Shown: positions 22,844 through 31,893, numbered from the stretch's first letter. The stretch: 48,502 nt of DNA from Candidatus Rokuibacteriota bacterium (GCA_016179925.1 JACPCG010000083.1:1-48502); one strand, 5' to 3'. Numbers and translations are program-made. The notes: generated by a model not told the origin, from the letters alone.

Positions 22844-23821
22844 ATGAAAGCCGCCGTCCTCCATGGGCCCCGGGACCTCAGGGTGGAGAGCGCCCCCGCG
22901 CCGGAGCCCGGCACCGGCGAAGTCCTGGTCAACGTTACCCTGGCCGGCCTCTGCGGGACCGATTACCGTATCTGGACGGGGAAGCGCCCCGTGCGCTATC
23001 CGCGCATCATGGGCCACGAGCTGGTCGGGCGCCTGGTCGATACCGGCGAGCGCGTCGTCGTCGAGCCGAACTTCTCGTGCGGCCAGTGCTCGCTCTGCCA
23101 GGAGGGCAACCGCAATCTCTGCCTCGCGCGCACGGCCGTCGGCATCGACGTGGACGGCGGCTTCGCCGAGCTGGTGCGCGTGCCGTCGCCCTGCTGCTGG
23201 CCGGCGCCGGCGAATGTCGCCGACGAGGACCTGCTCCTGACCGAGCCGCTCGCCGTCGTCGTCCGCGCGGTGAATCGCGGCGCGCCGAACGCGGGCGAGA
23301 CCGCGGCCGTCGTCGGCGCGGGCACACTCGGGCTCCTCGCGCTCCAGGTGCTGCGCGCGCGGGGCGCCCGCGTGCTGGTCGTCAGCCGCACCCACCGGCG
23401 CCTCGACCTGGCGCGCGGGCTCGGGGCCGACGGGATCCATGCGCTGAGCGACGGCCCGCTCGACGTCGCCGCGTGCCGCTTCTCGCGCCGCGAGGGCGTG
23501 GATCTCGTGGTCGAGACCGCCGGCGCCGCGGAGGCCGTCACCCAGGCGCTCGAGCTCGTGCGTCCCGGCGGCCGCGTCGTGCTGACCGGGCTCCCTCACG
23601 AGCCGACGCGCGTTCCGTTCTTCAACGTCGTGCGGCGCGAAGTCACGCTCATCGGCTCCATGATCTACCAGGGCGAGTTCGGCGAAGCGCTCCGTCTGGT
23701 GGCGAGCGGCGCCGTCAGGACGCGTCCGCTCGTCACCCACCACTTCACGCTCGACGCGATCGGCGAGGCGTTCGTGGCGCATACCGATTCGAGCTCGATC
23801 AAGGTGGCCCTGGTGATCTGA
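22844..23821 (+). CDS. Zinc-type alcohol/polyol dehydrogenase (MDR family)
   Basis: A 325-residue medium-chain dehydrogenase. Catalytic zinc ligands are in AGLCGTDY and MGHELVG; the structural zinc lobe is CGQCSLCQEGNRNLC with four cysteines. The Rossmann loop is VVGAGTLGLLALQVL. Such proteins include sorbitol, threonine and other secondary alcohol dehydrogenases; the segment after the Rossmann fold does not settle the substrate. The TGA stop shares one base with the ATG of the alpha/beta hydrolase, so both should be cotranslated. Confidence 0.92.
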   Translation: MKAAVLHGPRDLRVESAPAPEPGTGEVLVNVTLAGLCGTDYRIWTGKRPVRYPRIMGHELVGRLVDTGERVVVEPNFSCGQCSLCQEGNRNLCLARTAVGIDVDGGFAELVRVPSPCCWPAPANVADEDLLLTEPLAVVVRAVNRGAPNAGETAAVVGAGTLGLLALQVLRARGARVLVVSRTHRRLDLARGLGADGIHALSDGPLDVAACRFSRREGVDLVVETAGAAEAVTQALELVRPGGRVVLTGLPHEPTRVPFFNVVRREVTLIGSMIYQGEFGEALRLVASGAVRTRPLVTHHFTLDAIGEAFVAHTDSSSIKVALVI

Positions 23822-24633
23822 TGCCCTACACCATCATCAACAAGATCCGGATGCACTACGAGGTGAGCGGGCAGGGCCCGCCGGTGCTCATGATCAACGG
23901 TCTCTCGGCGCCGGCCGTCAACTGGGCGTTCCAGGCCAAGGCGCTGGCGCCGCACTTCCAGGTCGTCACCTTCGACAACCGCGGGGTGGGGGAGACCGAT
24001 CTCCCGCCCGAGCCGGTCTACACGACGGCCCAGATGACCGACGACGCGGCCGCCCTGTTGCGGCACCTGAAGATCGGGCGCGCCCACGTCGTCGGCGCCT
24101 CGATGGGCGGCACGATCGCCCAGGAGCTGGCGCTCCGCCACCCGCGGCTGGTGCGCTCGCTCACGCTCCTCTGCACGTGGGCCGAGGCCGACGCGCGCTT
24201 CCTGCACACGATCGAAGCGTGGATGTCGCTCGCCTACCGCGTGCCGATCGAGGAGCGCTATCGCCACGTGCTCTATCCCTGGCTCTTCACGCCCGAGTTC
24301 TTCGCGAAGAAGGAGAACGTCGAGACCGCCTTCCAGCGGTCGCTCGCGTACCCGCACCAGACGAAGGCGGAAGCGATCGAGCGGCAGGGGCGCGGCCTTC
24401 TCGCCTGGAACGGCACGCGCGTGAAGCGCCTCTCGGCGATCCGCGTGCCGACGCTCGTGCTGGTCGGCAAGGACGACATCCTGACGCCGCCCGCCTTCTC
24501 GAAGGCGCTCGCCCAGCGGATCCGGCGCGCGCGCCTCGTGGTCGTGCCGGGCGGCCATGGCTTCTTCCTCGAGCACGCGGACCAGGTCAACCGGACCATC
24601 CTGCGCTTCCTCAAGTCCGTCCGCGCGAAGTAG
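23821..24633 (+). CDS. Alpha/beta hydrolase
   Basis: A 270-residue alpha/beta hydrolase. The nucleophile Ser is in VVGASMGGTIAQ, the acid is Asp in VGKDDILTPP and the base is His in PGGHGFFLEH; FDNRGVGETD holds the oxyanion loop. The overall pattern is of 3-oxoadipate enol-lactonase or haloperoxidase-like esterases. The start overlaps the ADH stop by one base, suggesting a joint catabolic step such as a lactone or ester hydrolysis after oxidation. The substrate is unknown. Confidence 0.92.
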   Translation: MPYTIINKIRMHYEVSGQGPPVLMINGLSAPAVNWAFQAKALAPHFQVVTFDNRGVGETDLPPEPVYTTAQMTDDAAALLRHLKIGRAHVVGASMGGTIAQELALRHPRLVRSLTLLCTWAEADARFLHTIEAWMSLAYRVPIEERYRHVLYPWLFTPEFFAKKENVETAFQRSLAYPHQTKAEAIERQGRGLLAWNGTRVKRLSAIRVPTLVLVGKDDILTPPAFSKALAQRIRRARLVVVPGGHGFFLEHADQVNRTILRFLKSVRAK

Positions 24634-24640
24634 CGCGAGA

Positions 24641-25420
24641 ATGCCAATGAGAGTCGCGATCCTCTGTGGCGGGCTCGGCACGCGGCTCCGCGAGGAGACC
24701 GAAGTCCGACCGAAGCCCATGGTCGAGATCGGGGGCCGGCCGATCCTCTGGCACATCATGCGCGGTTACGCCGCGCGTGGCTTCACGGAGTTCGTCCTGG
24801 CGCTCGGCTACAAGAGCGACGTCATCAAGCGCTACTTCCTCGACTACTACCGCCTCCAGAGTCACCTGACGGTCTCGCTCGGCTCGGGCGCGGTGGAGGC
24901 CCACGACGGCGAGCGCGAGGACTGGACGGTGCACCTCGTGGACACCGGCCTGGGCACTCAGACGGGGGGGCGGGTCAAGCGCCTCGCGGAGTGGCTCCGC
25001 GGCGGAACGTTCATGCTCACCTACGGCGACGGTGTCGCCGACGTGAACCCGGCCGACGTGCTCGCGTTCCACAAGAAGCACGGGAAGCTCGCCACGGTCA
25101 CGGCGGTGCGCCCGCCCGCGCGCTTCGGCGGGCTGCTGTTCAACGGCGATCTCGTCAGCGAGTTCACCGAGAAGCCGCAGGTGGGCGAGGGATGGATCAA
25201 CGGCGGCTTCTTCGTCATGGAACCGGGCGTGCTCGACTACATCCAGGGCGACGAGACCTACCTCGAGCGCGAGCCGCTCGAGCGCCTGGCCAAGGACGGC
25301 CAGCTCGCCGCCTTCCGCCACGCCGGCTTCTGGCAGTGCGTGGACACGCTCCGCGACCTCCGGCTCCTCGAGAGCCTGTGGGAGAGCGGCCGGGCGCCCT
25401 GGAGGGTGTGGCGCGGATGA
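24641..25420 (+). CDS. rfbF: Glucose-1-phosphate cytidylyltransferase
   Basis: A 257-259-residue nucleotidyltransferase (starts at 24641 or 24647). [20 protein letters not shown] is the nucleotide-binding signature with the family-specific EET before RPKPM. Other diagnostic segments are [35 protein letters not shown] and [13 protein letters not shown]. These fit DdhA/RfbF enzymes that make CDP-glucose from CTP and glucose-1-phosphate, the first step of 3,6-dideoxyhexose synthesis. The stop overlaps the next gene by four bases (ATGA), and that gene encodes the next pathway enzyme. Confidence 0.94.
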   Translation: MPMRVAILCGGLGTRLREETEVRPKPMVEIGGRPILWHIMRGYAARGFTEFVLALGYKSDVIKRYFLDYYRLQSHLTVSLGSGAVEAHDGEREDWTVHLVDTGLGTQTGGRVKRLAEWLRGGTFMLTYGDGVADVNPADVLAFHKKHGKLATVTAVRPPARFGGLLFNGDLVSEFTEKPQVGEGWINGGFFVMEPGVLDYIQGDETYLEREPLERLAKDGQLAAFRHAGFWQCVDTLRDLRLLESLWESGRAPWRVWRG

Positions 25421-26394
25421 CGGGGTTCTGGAAGAACCGCCGTGTCTTCGTCACCGGCGCCACGGGAATGATCGGCGCCTGGCTCGTGAAGGACCTCCTC
25501 GCCCAGGGGGCCTACGTCGTCACCCTCGTGCTGGACGCCGATCCGCAGTCCGAGCTCTACCGGAGCGGCGACGTCAGCCGCATCTCGGTGGTGAACGGCG
25601 CCCTCGAGGACTTCGGGACCCTCGAGCGGGCGATCAACGCCCACGAGGCGGACACGGTGTTCCACCTCGGTGCGCAGGCCATCGTGGGCGTCGCCCACCG
25701 GGCGCCGCTTCCGACGTTCGAGACGAACGTGCGCGGGACGTGGAACCTCCTCGAGGCCTGCCGGCTCCACCGCGACCTCGTCGAGCGCGTCGTCGTCGCC
25801 TCGAGCGACAAGGCCTACGGCGCCCAGCCGCGCCTGCCGTACACCGAGGACATGCCGGTCGCGGGGATGCATCCCTACGAGGTCTCCAAGAGCGCCGCCG
25901 ACCTGATCGCGCGCACCTACTACCACACCTACGGCCTGCCCGTGGCGATCGCGCGCTGTGGGAACGTGTTCGGCGGCGGCGACCTCAACTGGAGCCGGAT
26001 CGTGCCCGGCACGATTCGCGCGTTCCTGCGCGGCGAGCGCCCGGTGGTGCGAAGCGACGGGAGCTACGTGCGCGATTACTTCTACGTGAAGGACGCCTCG
26101 CGCGCCTACCTGCGTCTGGGCGAGCGCCTCGGTGACCCGCAGGTGGTCGGTGAGGCGTTCAACTTCTCGAACGAGTCGCCGATGAGCGTGCTCGATCTCG
26201 TGGCCGTCATCCAGAAGCTGATGGACGCGAGCCACCTCGAGCCCGACGTGCGCGACGTCGCCGAGGGCGAGATCCACAGCCAGTACCTGTCGGCCACGCG
26301 GGCGCGCGAGCAGCTCGGCTGGGCGCCCGAGTTCGACCTGGAGGCGGGGCTGCGCGAGACGATCGCATGGTATCGCGCGTTTCTCGGGGCGTGA
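25417..26394 (+). CDS. rfbG: CDP-glucose 4,6-dehydratase-like
   Basis: A 325-residue extended [13 protein letters not shown] is the NAD loop, SSDKAYG supplies the Thr/Ser-Asp-Lys-type catalytic region, and YEVSKSAAD carries Tyr and Lys. [20 protein letters not shown] and [14 protein letters not shown] are typical of DdhB/RfbG. It should convert CDP-glucose to CDP-4-keto-6-deoxyglucose. Translation is coupled to rfbF by an ATGA overlap. It is slightly shorter than the 350-360 residues of characterised enzymes, mostly at the C-terminal end. Confidence 0.92.
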   Translation: MTGFWKNRRVFVTGATGMIGAWLVKDLLAQGAYVVTLVLDADPQSELYRSGDVSRISVVNGALEDFGTLERAINAHEADTVFHLGAQAIVGVAHRAPLPTFETNVRGTWNLLEACRLHRDLVERVVVASSDKAYGAQPRLPYTEDMPVAGMHPYEVSKSAADLIARTYYHTYGLPVAIARCGNVFGGGDLNWSRIVPGTIRAFLRGERPVVRSDGSYVRDYFYVKDASRAYLRLGERLGDPQVVGEAFNFSNESPMSVLDLVAVIQKLMDASHLEPDVRDVAEGEIHSQYLSATRAREQLGWAPEFDLEAGLRETIAWYRAFLGA

Positions 26395-26405
26395 GGGCTT
26401 GACGG

Positions 26406-26495
26406 TTGGCCACCGCGATCATCCAGGACCTCGGCGAGCTGCGGCGACGCCTGGCGCCCCACCTCGCCAAGGCGCGGAAGGTGTCGATCCAGTGA
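26406..26495 (+). CDS. 29-residue ORF before the epimerase
   Basis: A TTG-started frame encodes MATAIIQDLGELRRRLAPHL and a basic tail ending VSIQ. The TGA overlaps the GTG of the epimerase (GTGA), and the segment is helical and codon-typical. It may be a coupling leader or the 3' end of a deleted gene that once stood between rfbG and the epimerase. Confidence 0.3.
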   Translation: MATAIIQDLGELRRRLAPHLAKARKVSIQ

Positions 26496-26941
26496 TCAAG
26501 GGCGTCGAGATCCACCCGCTGCAGCAGATTCCCGACGAGCGCGGCAAGGTCATGCACATGCTCCGCCGCGACGACCCGTGGTTTGGCGACTTCGGCGAGA
26601 TCTACTTCTCCGTCGTCTTCCCCGGCGCGATCAAGGCCTGGCACCTCCACACGCGGATGACGCTCAACTATGCTGTGCCGAGCGGCCGGATCAAGCTCGT
26701 CCTCTACGACGACCGCGACGACTCCCCGACGCGCGGCGAGCTGCAGGAGATCTTCACGGGCGAGGACTCCTACGCCCTCGTCACCGTGCCGCCAGGCGTG
26801 TGGAACGGCTTCAAGGGAATCGGCACCGCGCCCGCGATCGTGGCGAACTGCGCGACCATTCCCCACGACCCCGACGAGATCGTGCGGATGGATCCGTTCA
26901 GCGACCGGATTCCCTATCGCTGGGAGATCCGGCACGGGTAG
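26492..26941 (+). CDS. RmlC/dTDP-4-dehydrorhamnose 3,5-epimerase-like cupin
   Basis: A 149-residue cupin: IHPLQQIPDERGKVMHMLRR, FGEIYFSVVFPGAIKAWHLH with the conserved His, and VTVPPGVWNGFKGIG with the substrate-loop pattern of RmlC. It is about 30 residues shorter than RmlC. Within a CDP-sugar cluster the closest functional analogue is the 5-epimerase AscE of CDP-ascarylose synthesis, a known RmlC relative. That assignment rests on context. GTG at 26492 is used as the start because it begins the conserved sequence. A VapBC module follows on the other strand. Confidence 0.85.
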   Translation: MIKGVEIHPLQQIPDERGKVMHMLRRDDPWFGDFGEIYFSVVFPGAIKAWHLHTRMTLNYAVPSGRIKLVLYDDRDDSPTRGELQEIFTGEDSYALVTVPPGVWNGFKGIGTAPAIVANCATIPHDPDEIVRMDPFSDRIPYRWEIRHG

Positions 26942-26995
26942 GTGACGAGGTCCGGAGGCTGTGGAACTTCGCGGCGCGGCGTGCGCAGGCGATCG

Positions 26996-27394
26996 TCACG
27001 GTCGAGCGCGGAAACCCTGATCGGCGAAGTCGCGGTCGAAGGCGAAGGCCGTCTCGACGCGCAACTCCCGCATCGTCGCGAAGCTCACGCAATCCACCAG
27101 GCTCAACTGTCGCCGCCCCACGGCGAGGAGCGCCGTGACGCCCAGGCGGTGCTCACTTTCTCCCACCCAGTGCACGCGGAGCACGGGGACCACGTCGTCG
27201 ACAAGCGCCCGCACGGCCTCCATCCCGAGCCGACTCTGCACGAGCGCGAAGGTTTCCACCAGCACGTAACTCGTCGTGACGAGCGGCTCGTCGCTCGTGA
27301 GCAGCGTTTCCCAGGTCGCGCGCGCGGGAGGATGCTGCGTGTCCCCGGCGTCGAGCACGGCCAGCAACGCCGAGGTGTCGACGAACACGCTCAT
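26996..27394 (-). CDS. PIN-domain toxin (VapC-like)
   Basis: A 132-residue PIN-domain protein with the acidic metal-binding residues Asp6 (VFVDTSAL), Glu47 (VLVETFAL), Asp101 (SLVDCVSF) and Asp120/Asp122 (AFDRDF). Such toxins cleave specific RNAs, often initiator tRNA or rRNA. Its ATG overlaps the stop of the RHH antitoxin by four bases, as in typical vapBC operons. The module sits between sugar genes in the opposite orientation, so it was probably inserted into the cluster. Confidence 0.92.
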   Translation of the reverse strand: MSVFVDTSALLAVLDAGDTQHPPARATWETLLTSDEPLVTTSYVLVETFALVQSRLGMEAVRALVDDVVPVLRVHWVGESEHRLGVTALLAVGRRQLSLVDCVSFATMRELRVETAFAFDRDFADQGFRARP

Positions 27395-27651
27395 CGCGTG
27401 AAGGTGTCGTCGAGGTAGCGGTCGTGCTCCGTGGCGAGATCGGTTCGGCCGGAGCGAAAGCGGCCGGCGGCGCGGAGTGCGCGCTGCCGGCGGTCGGCCT
27501 CGCCCTCGGGCGCGCCCCGTACGAGGAGATCGATCGCCTCGCGGATCAGCGCGGCGACCGATACGCCGCGCTCGGCCGCGAGCCGCTTGAGTTTGCGCAT
27601 CTGTGCTTCAGTGAACTGAACCTGGGTTCGAATCATCGCTCGCGCCATCAT
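27391..27651 (-). CDS. Ribbon-helix-helix antitoxin (VapB-like)
   Basis: An 86-residue protein; an in-frame ATG at 27636 (MIRTQVQFTEAQMRKLKRLA) is an equally good start. The N-terminal 45 residues are a ribbon-helix-helix DNA-binding fold (TQVQFTE strand, RGVSVAALIREAIDLLV helices). The acidic/basic tail should wrap the toxin and block its active site. As in other vapBC modules it is expected to repress its own promoter, but no operator is evident upstream. Confidence 0.88.
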   Translation of the reverse strand: MMARAMIRTQVQFTEAQMRKLKRLAAERGVSVAALIREAIDLLVRGAPEGEADRRQRALRAAGRFRSGRTDLATEHDRYLDDTFTR

Positions 27652-27736
27652 TCTGGCGTTGCTGTCGTCATGATGTCAATGGGTCGCTAAGTACCCGAAG
27701 GCAAACGACAGGATTCCCTGCTAAGATCGTGCGACG

Positions 27737-29953
27737 ATGAAGGCGCTGGTCGTCGGGGCGTCGGGGCTTGTCGGGGGCGCGCTCGTGCGTGTCCTCGAGC
27801 GGAGCGGCATCGAGGTCGCGGCCGCCGGCCACTCGCGGGCGAGCGGCGGAGCGTTCGCCCTCGACGTTCGTGACGCCGAGGCGGTCGAACGCGCGCTCGC
27901 CGACATCAAGCCCGACGTCGTCTTCCTCGCGGTGAATGTCCCCGGCGGCGTGGACCGGTGCGAAGAGCGCCCAGACGAGGCGTACGTCGTCAACGTCGCC
28001 GGCACCACACACGTCGCCGCGGCGGCTGCCACGCACGGTGCGACGCTCGTCTACTACTCCACCGACTACATCTTCGACGGCACGTCGGGCCCCTACGCCG
28101 AAGACCACGCGGCCCATCCCGTCAGCGTCTACGGACGCACCAAGCTCGAGGCCGAGCAGGCGGTGCTGAAGCTCGCGCCGCGCCCCCTGATCGTGCGCAC
28201 CACCGCCGTCTACGGCTGGGACCGCGCCTCGCGCAACTTCGCCATGCAGGTGTGGGAGCGGCTCGGCGCCGGCCAGCCGCTGCGCGCGCCCGACGACCAG
28301 CTTTGCAACCCGACACTGGCGGAGTACCTGGCCGAGGCGAGCGTGCGGCTCGTCCAGCAGGGGGTCGCGGGCGTCGTGAACGTCGTCGGCAAGGAGCGCG
28401 TCTCCCGCGTGGAGCTCGGCCGCCAGCTCGCCCGCGCGATGGCGCTCGACCCCGCGCTCATCACGCCCACGCCCACGAGCGAGCTGGGGCAGAAAGCGGC
28501 GCGCCCGCTCCAGGGCGGGCTCAAGACCGACAAGCTCACGGCGCTCCTCGGCACCGAGCCCCTCGACCTCGCCGAGTCGCTCAAGCGCTTCCGCCGCCAG
28601 TGGCGTGCCGACACCCACACGACAGGGGCGCCGAAGGCAGGCGGCGGCGCCGGAACGACCGAAGCCGAACAGCTCAAGCAGGAGATTCTCGCGAAAGTCC
28701 GCCGCTACTGGGAAGTCGCCCACCGGCCGGCGCCGTTCGTGCCGATCAAGAGCCGCGTCAACTACGCCGGCCGCGTCTATGGTCCCGAGGAGCTGGTGAA
28801 CCTCGTGGACGCCTCGCTCGACTTCTGGCTGACGCTCGGGCCGTGGGGCGATCTCTTCGAGGCGAAGCTCCGGAAGTACCTCGGCTGCCGCGACGTCGTC
28901 CTGGTGAACTCGGGCTCGACGGCGGATCTCGCTGCGGTCATGGCGCTGATGTCGCCGCTCCTCGACCGGCCGCTATGCCCGGGCGACGAGGTCATCACGC
29001 CGGCCGTGACGTTTCCGACCACGCTCGTGCCGCTCGTCCACGGCGGGCTCCTCCCGGTGTTCGTGGACTGCGAGGTGGGGACCTACAACGTGAACCCGCG
29101 GCTCCTCGAGGGCGCCATCGGGCCCCGGACGCGCGCCCTCATGGTCCCGCACACCCTCGGCAACCCGTGCGATCTCGACGTCGTCATGGACCTGGTCAAG
29201 CGCCACGATCTCTACCTCATCGAAGACGCGTGCGACGCCCTCGGCGGCACGTGGCGCGGCAAGCCCCTCGGGACCTTCGGCGATCTGGCCACGCTCAGCT
29301 TCTTTCCCGCGCATCACATCACGATGGGCGAGGGGGGCGCCGTCCTCGTCAACAACCCGAAGCTCGCGAAGATCGTCAGGTCGGTGCGCGACTGGGGTCG
29401 CGCTTGCTGGTGCGCGCCGGGCGAGTCCAACACCTGCGGCAAGCGCTTCGGCTGGCAGCTCGGCGAGCTGCCGCGCGGCTACGATCACAAGTACATCTAC
29501 TCGACGCTCGGCTACAACTTCAAACCGACGGACATGCAGGCCGCAATCGGCGTGGCGCAGCTCGACCGGCTGCGGGACTTCATCGAGCGCCGGCGCCAGA
29601 ACTTCGAGCGGCTCTATCACGCGCTCGCTCCCTTCCAGGACGGCCTGATCCTCCCGACGCTCGACCCGCGCGCGGACCCGTCGTGGTTCGGGTTCCCGAT
29701 CACCGTGCGCGCGGGGGTCTCCCGCAACGAGCTGGTGCAGCGGCTCGAGACCGCGAACATCGAAACGCGCCAGGTGTTCGGGGGGAACATCCTGAAGCAG
29801 CCCGGCTACCGCGACATCCCGCGGCGTATCCACGGCACGCTCGCCGAGACCGACCGGATCATGCGGGACACGTTCTTCGTCGGCGTCTACCCGGGCCTGA
29901 GCGACGGGATGCTCGAGCACGTAGTCGCCACGGTCCGGAGCTTCTTTCGTTAA
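27737..29953 (+). CDS. Fusion: RmlD-like reductase + RfbH/E1 CDP-4-keto-6-deoxyglucose 3-dehydrase
   Basis: A 738-residue single ORF. Residues 1-285 are an extended SDR like dTDP-4-dehydrorhamnose reductase: VVGASGLVGGALV, YYSTDYIFDGTSGPY, VYGRTKLEAEQ. After a Gly/Ala/Thr linker (~290-315), residues ~316-738 are RfbH/E1 (DdhC). His526 replaces the PLP-binding Lys in SFFPAHHITMGEGG, as in PMP-dependent 3-dehydrases, and Cys499, Cys557, Cys559 and Cys567 form exactly the C-X57-C-X-C-X7-C [2Fe-2S] signature of E1. It should remove the 3-hydroxyl of CDP-4-keto-6-deoxyglucose and then reduce the 4-keto group. The usual E3 reductase (DdhD) is not in the window. TAAGAT lies nine bases before the ATG. 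Confidence 0.93.
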   Translation: MKALVVGASGLVGGALVRVLERSGIEVAAAGHSRASGGAFALDVRDAEAVERALADIKPDVVFLAVNVPGGVDRCEERPDEAYVVNVAGTTHVAAAAATHGATLVYYSTDYIFDGTSGPYAEDHAAHPVSVYGRTKLEAEQAVLKLAPRPLIVRTTAVYGWDRASRNFAMQVWERLGAGQPLRAPDDQLCNPTLAEYLAEASVRLVQQGVAGVVNVVGKERVSRVELGRQLARAMALDPALITPTPTSELGQKAARPLQGGLKTDKLTALLGTEPLDLAESLKRFRRQWRADTHTTGAPKAGGGAGTTEAEQLKQEILAKVRRYWEVAHRPAPFVPIKSRVNYAGRVYGPEELVNLVDASLDFWLTLGPWGDLFEAKLRKYLGCRDVVLVNSGSTADLAAVMALMSPLLDRPLCPGDEVITPAVTFPTTLVPLVHGGLLPVFVDCEVGTYNVNPRLLEGAIGPRTRALMVPHTLGNPCDLDVVMDLVKRHDLYLIEDACDALGGTWRGKPLGTFGDLATLSFFPAHHITMGEGGAVLVNNPKLAKIVRSVRDWGRACWCAPGESNTCGKRFGWQLGELPRGYDHKYIYSTLGYNFKPTDMQAAIGVAQLDRLRDFIERRRQNFERLYHALAPFQDGLILPTLDPRADPSWFGFPITVRAGVSRNELVQRLETANIETRQVFGGNILKQPGYRDIPRRIHGTLAETDRIMRDTFFVGVYPGLSDGMLEHVVATVRSFFR

Positions 29954-30002
29954 TTTCGCGAACGCCTCGATCGCCGTTGCGCTGGCCGCGGGCGCCGCCG
30001 GG

Positions 30003-31508
30003 ATGATCGGGGTCTACCTCGACACCGCGTGGCACCGGACCGTCGGGCGCGACTCGTTTTTCATCCTGCCCCACCTCTTCATCTACGGCGGCGGCCTCGG
30101 CATCTGGGCCGCCGCTCTCGCGTGCATCGCCCGCGCGACGCTCGGCCGCGGCGACGAGTTCGGCGGCCCGGTGCTCGGGCTCGGACGTCTCCGGCTGCCG
30201 TTCGGCTTCGCCCTCACCGCGGCTGGCATCGTCGTGATCCTGGCGGCGGCGCCGGTGGACGCGTGGTGGCACAACACCTTCGGGAAGGACGTCCTCATCT
30301 GGAGCCCGCCCCACCTGCAGCTCCACCTCGGCGCCGGCATCACCGCGATCGGGCTCCTCTTCGCCGTGGCGGCTCAGCGGGGCCGCGGCGCCCTCGCCCG
30401 CCCGTGGCTCTGGCAGGGCGCGATGCTGGGCGTGCTGGTGGATCTCGTCCACCGCGGTCACTTCGTCCTCGCGCACTACACGATGCTTCCCCACGCGCGC
30501 ACGCCCGACCTCTACCCGTTGCTGGTCGCGATGCTGGCGCCCTTCGTCCTCACCGCCGCCGCGCGCGCCCTCGGGCCCTGGGCGCCGACGCTCGCGTGCC
30601 TCGCGTTCCTCGGCGTGGCCTGGCTCATGGACGTGATGCTCCGGCTCATCGACTACGAGCGTTACACCTTGACGCCGATCCTGGCCGCGCCAGCGGCCAT
30701 GCTGTCGCTCGTGTTCTGGCGGGCAGGGCGACAGCGCGACCGGGCCTGGCTCGCCGTAGTGGCCGGCGTGGCGTTCGTCGCCGTCTTCGTGGTGATGGAA
30801 GTCGCGTGGATGCGCTGGCTCGTCGGGCGGCCGTGGCCGGCTGAGCGCGTGCTGGCCGGGCTCCCGCTGGTTCTCCTGACCGGTGCGCTCAGCGGCTGGG
30901 TCGGCTGGGCGCTCGGCGGCTTCCTGCGTGCCGCGGCCGCGCCCACGCGTGCGGTCGCCGCGGCGGCCGGCGGGGAGTTCGGGAGCCAGGCGCGCGCCCG
31001 CGCGGCCGCCGTCGCTGCGCTGGCGCTCGCGCTCGTCGGGCTCGTCGCGACGTACCAGCCGCAGCGCTACGGCCCGCCGATGACGGTGGACGAGCTGAAG
31101 CTCACGCCGTTCACCGCCTTCCCGTACACGGAGGCGATCTTCTGGAACGCGTTCTTCGCCGACGGCTGGCCATTCGGACGCGATGTCGAGGCACGGAGCG
31201 AGGGGATCATCGACGGCATGCCAATGCCCGTCGGTCCCGCGTGGTGCGCGCCGACCGAGGCCGGGCTGGCGACGGCGCTCCCGCGCGTGCGCTTCGCCAT
31301 GGAGGTGAACGGCACGCCCGTGGACCTCACGCCGTACCCGCTCGCGCGCCTCCGGCTGCGCGAGGGCGAGCATTGCGCGTGGGTCGGCGTCGCCTCCGCG
31401 TTCCAGCGGGCGAGCCAGAATCGCTTCGTCTACACGATCGAGCACGCCGCGCTCGGCGGGCCGACACGGATCCGTGTCGACTTGCTCGTGACGTTCAAGG
31501 ATCCATGA
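30003..31508 (+). CDS. Polytopic membrane protein of unknown family, paralogue A
   Basis: About 501 residues with about eight membrane segments (residues 20-345) and a C-terminal soluble domain of about 150 residues. Conserved features shared with the neighbour at 32028 are DTAWHRTVGRDSFF, PH in the next segment, DAWWHNTFGKDVLIWSPPHL and HYTMLPHARTPDLYPLL, giving several His, Asp and Trp at membrane boundaries that could bind a metal. Two Cys (AWCAPTE and EHCAWVG) are also shared in the C-terminal domain and might form a disulfide. I recognise no known family. In-frame hydrophobic codons run upstream to 29943 without ATG, GTG or TTG, so the true start may be non-canonical. Confidence 0.85.
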   Translation: MIGVYLDTAWHRTVGRDSFFILPHLFIYGGGLGIWAAALACIARATLGRGDEFGGPVLGLGRLRLPFGFALTAAGIVVILAAAPVDAWWHNTFGKDVLIWSPPHLQLHLGAGITAIGLLFAVAAQRGRGALARPWLWQGAMLGVLVDLVHRGHFVLAHYTMLPHARTPDLYPLLVAMLAPFVLTAAARALGPWAPTLACLAFLGVAWLMDVMLRLIDYERYTLTPILAAPAAMLSLVFWRAGRQRDRAWLAVVAGVAFVAVFVVMEVAWMRWLVGRPWPAERVLAGLPLVLLTGALSGWVGWALGGFLRAAAAPTRAVAAAAGGEFGSQARARAAAVAALALALVGLVATYQPQRYGPPMTVDELKLTPFTAFPYTEAIFWNAFFADGWPFGRDVEARSEGIIDGMPMPVGPAWCAPTEAGLATALPRVRFAMEVNGTPVDLTPYPLARLRLREGEHCAWVGVASAFQRASQNRFVYTIEHAALGGPTRIRVDLLVTFKDP

Positions 31509-31539
31509 CAAGTGTGCGGGTGTGCTCTTTTGGAGACAC

Positions 31540-31568
31540 TTGAACGGACGCACGACGTGCTGTAAGAG
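31540..31568 (+). promoter_or_regulatory. Putative promoter before the coiled-coil ORF
   Basis: TTGAAC (31540-31545) and TAAGAG (31563-31568) have a 17-base spacer. The -10 box ends six bases before the GTG at 31575, so the transcript would be leaderless. CAAGTGT and its complement ACACTTG flank the region just upstream and could form a hairpin or operator. Confidence 0.45.
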
Positions 31569-31574
31569 TTGGGC

Positions 31575-31893
31575 GTGACGCAGAGCGAATACCAACAGCT
31601 CTTCGAGTTCCTGGGGGACCAGTTCGCCGCGGTCGATCGGCGCTTTGGCACGCTCGACCGCCGGTTTGACGCGCTCGACCACCGTGTCGACGAGGGATTC
31701 CGTCTATCGTCGGCTCGAGCGCCTCGAGCAAGAATACTACGCGATCGTCGAGGTGCTGCGACGCATCGAGAGCTTGCTCGCTGACGAACAGGTCAAGCGC
31801 GAGATTCTGGAGCGGAGGGTGAACGAGCTGAAGCATCAGGTTGCCGCTCTGCAGGATCGAGTCCAGGAGCTGGAGCAGCGACTCCGCGGGTAA
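31575..31893 (+). pseudogene. Frameshifted coiled-coil protein
   Basis: The first frame reads MTQSEYQQLFEFLGDQFAAV, then RRFGTLDRRFDALDHRVDEG; around 31700 the frame moves by one base and continues VYRRLERLEQEYYAIVEVLR, with IESLLADEQ and LERRVNELKHQVAAL heptads, to the end QRLRG. Rejoined, it is a protein of about 106 residues that is almost entirely coiled coil. It is a paralogue of the truncated ORF at 21825. It sits between two related membrane protein genes. A sequencing error cannot be excluded. Confidence 0.7.

Noticed and set aside
24557-24640. Upstream extension of the cytidylyltransferase
   Set aside because: It lies inside the hydrolase gene; the conserved protein begins at 24641/24647.
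29859-31682. 607-codon minus-strand ORF
   Set aside because: Antisense to the fusion gene and membrane paralogue A; no recognisable motif and extreme Arg/Glu/His content.
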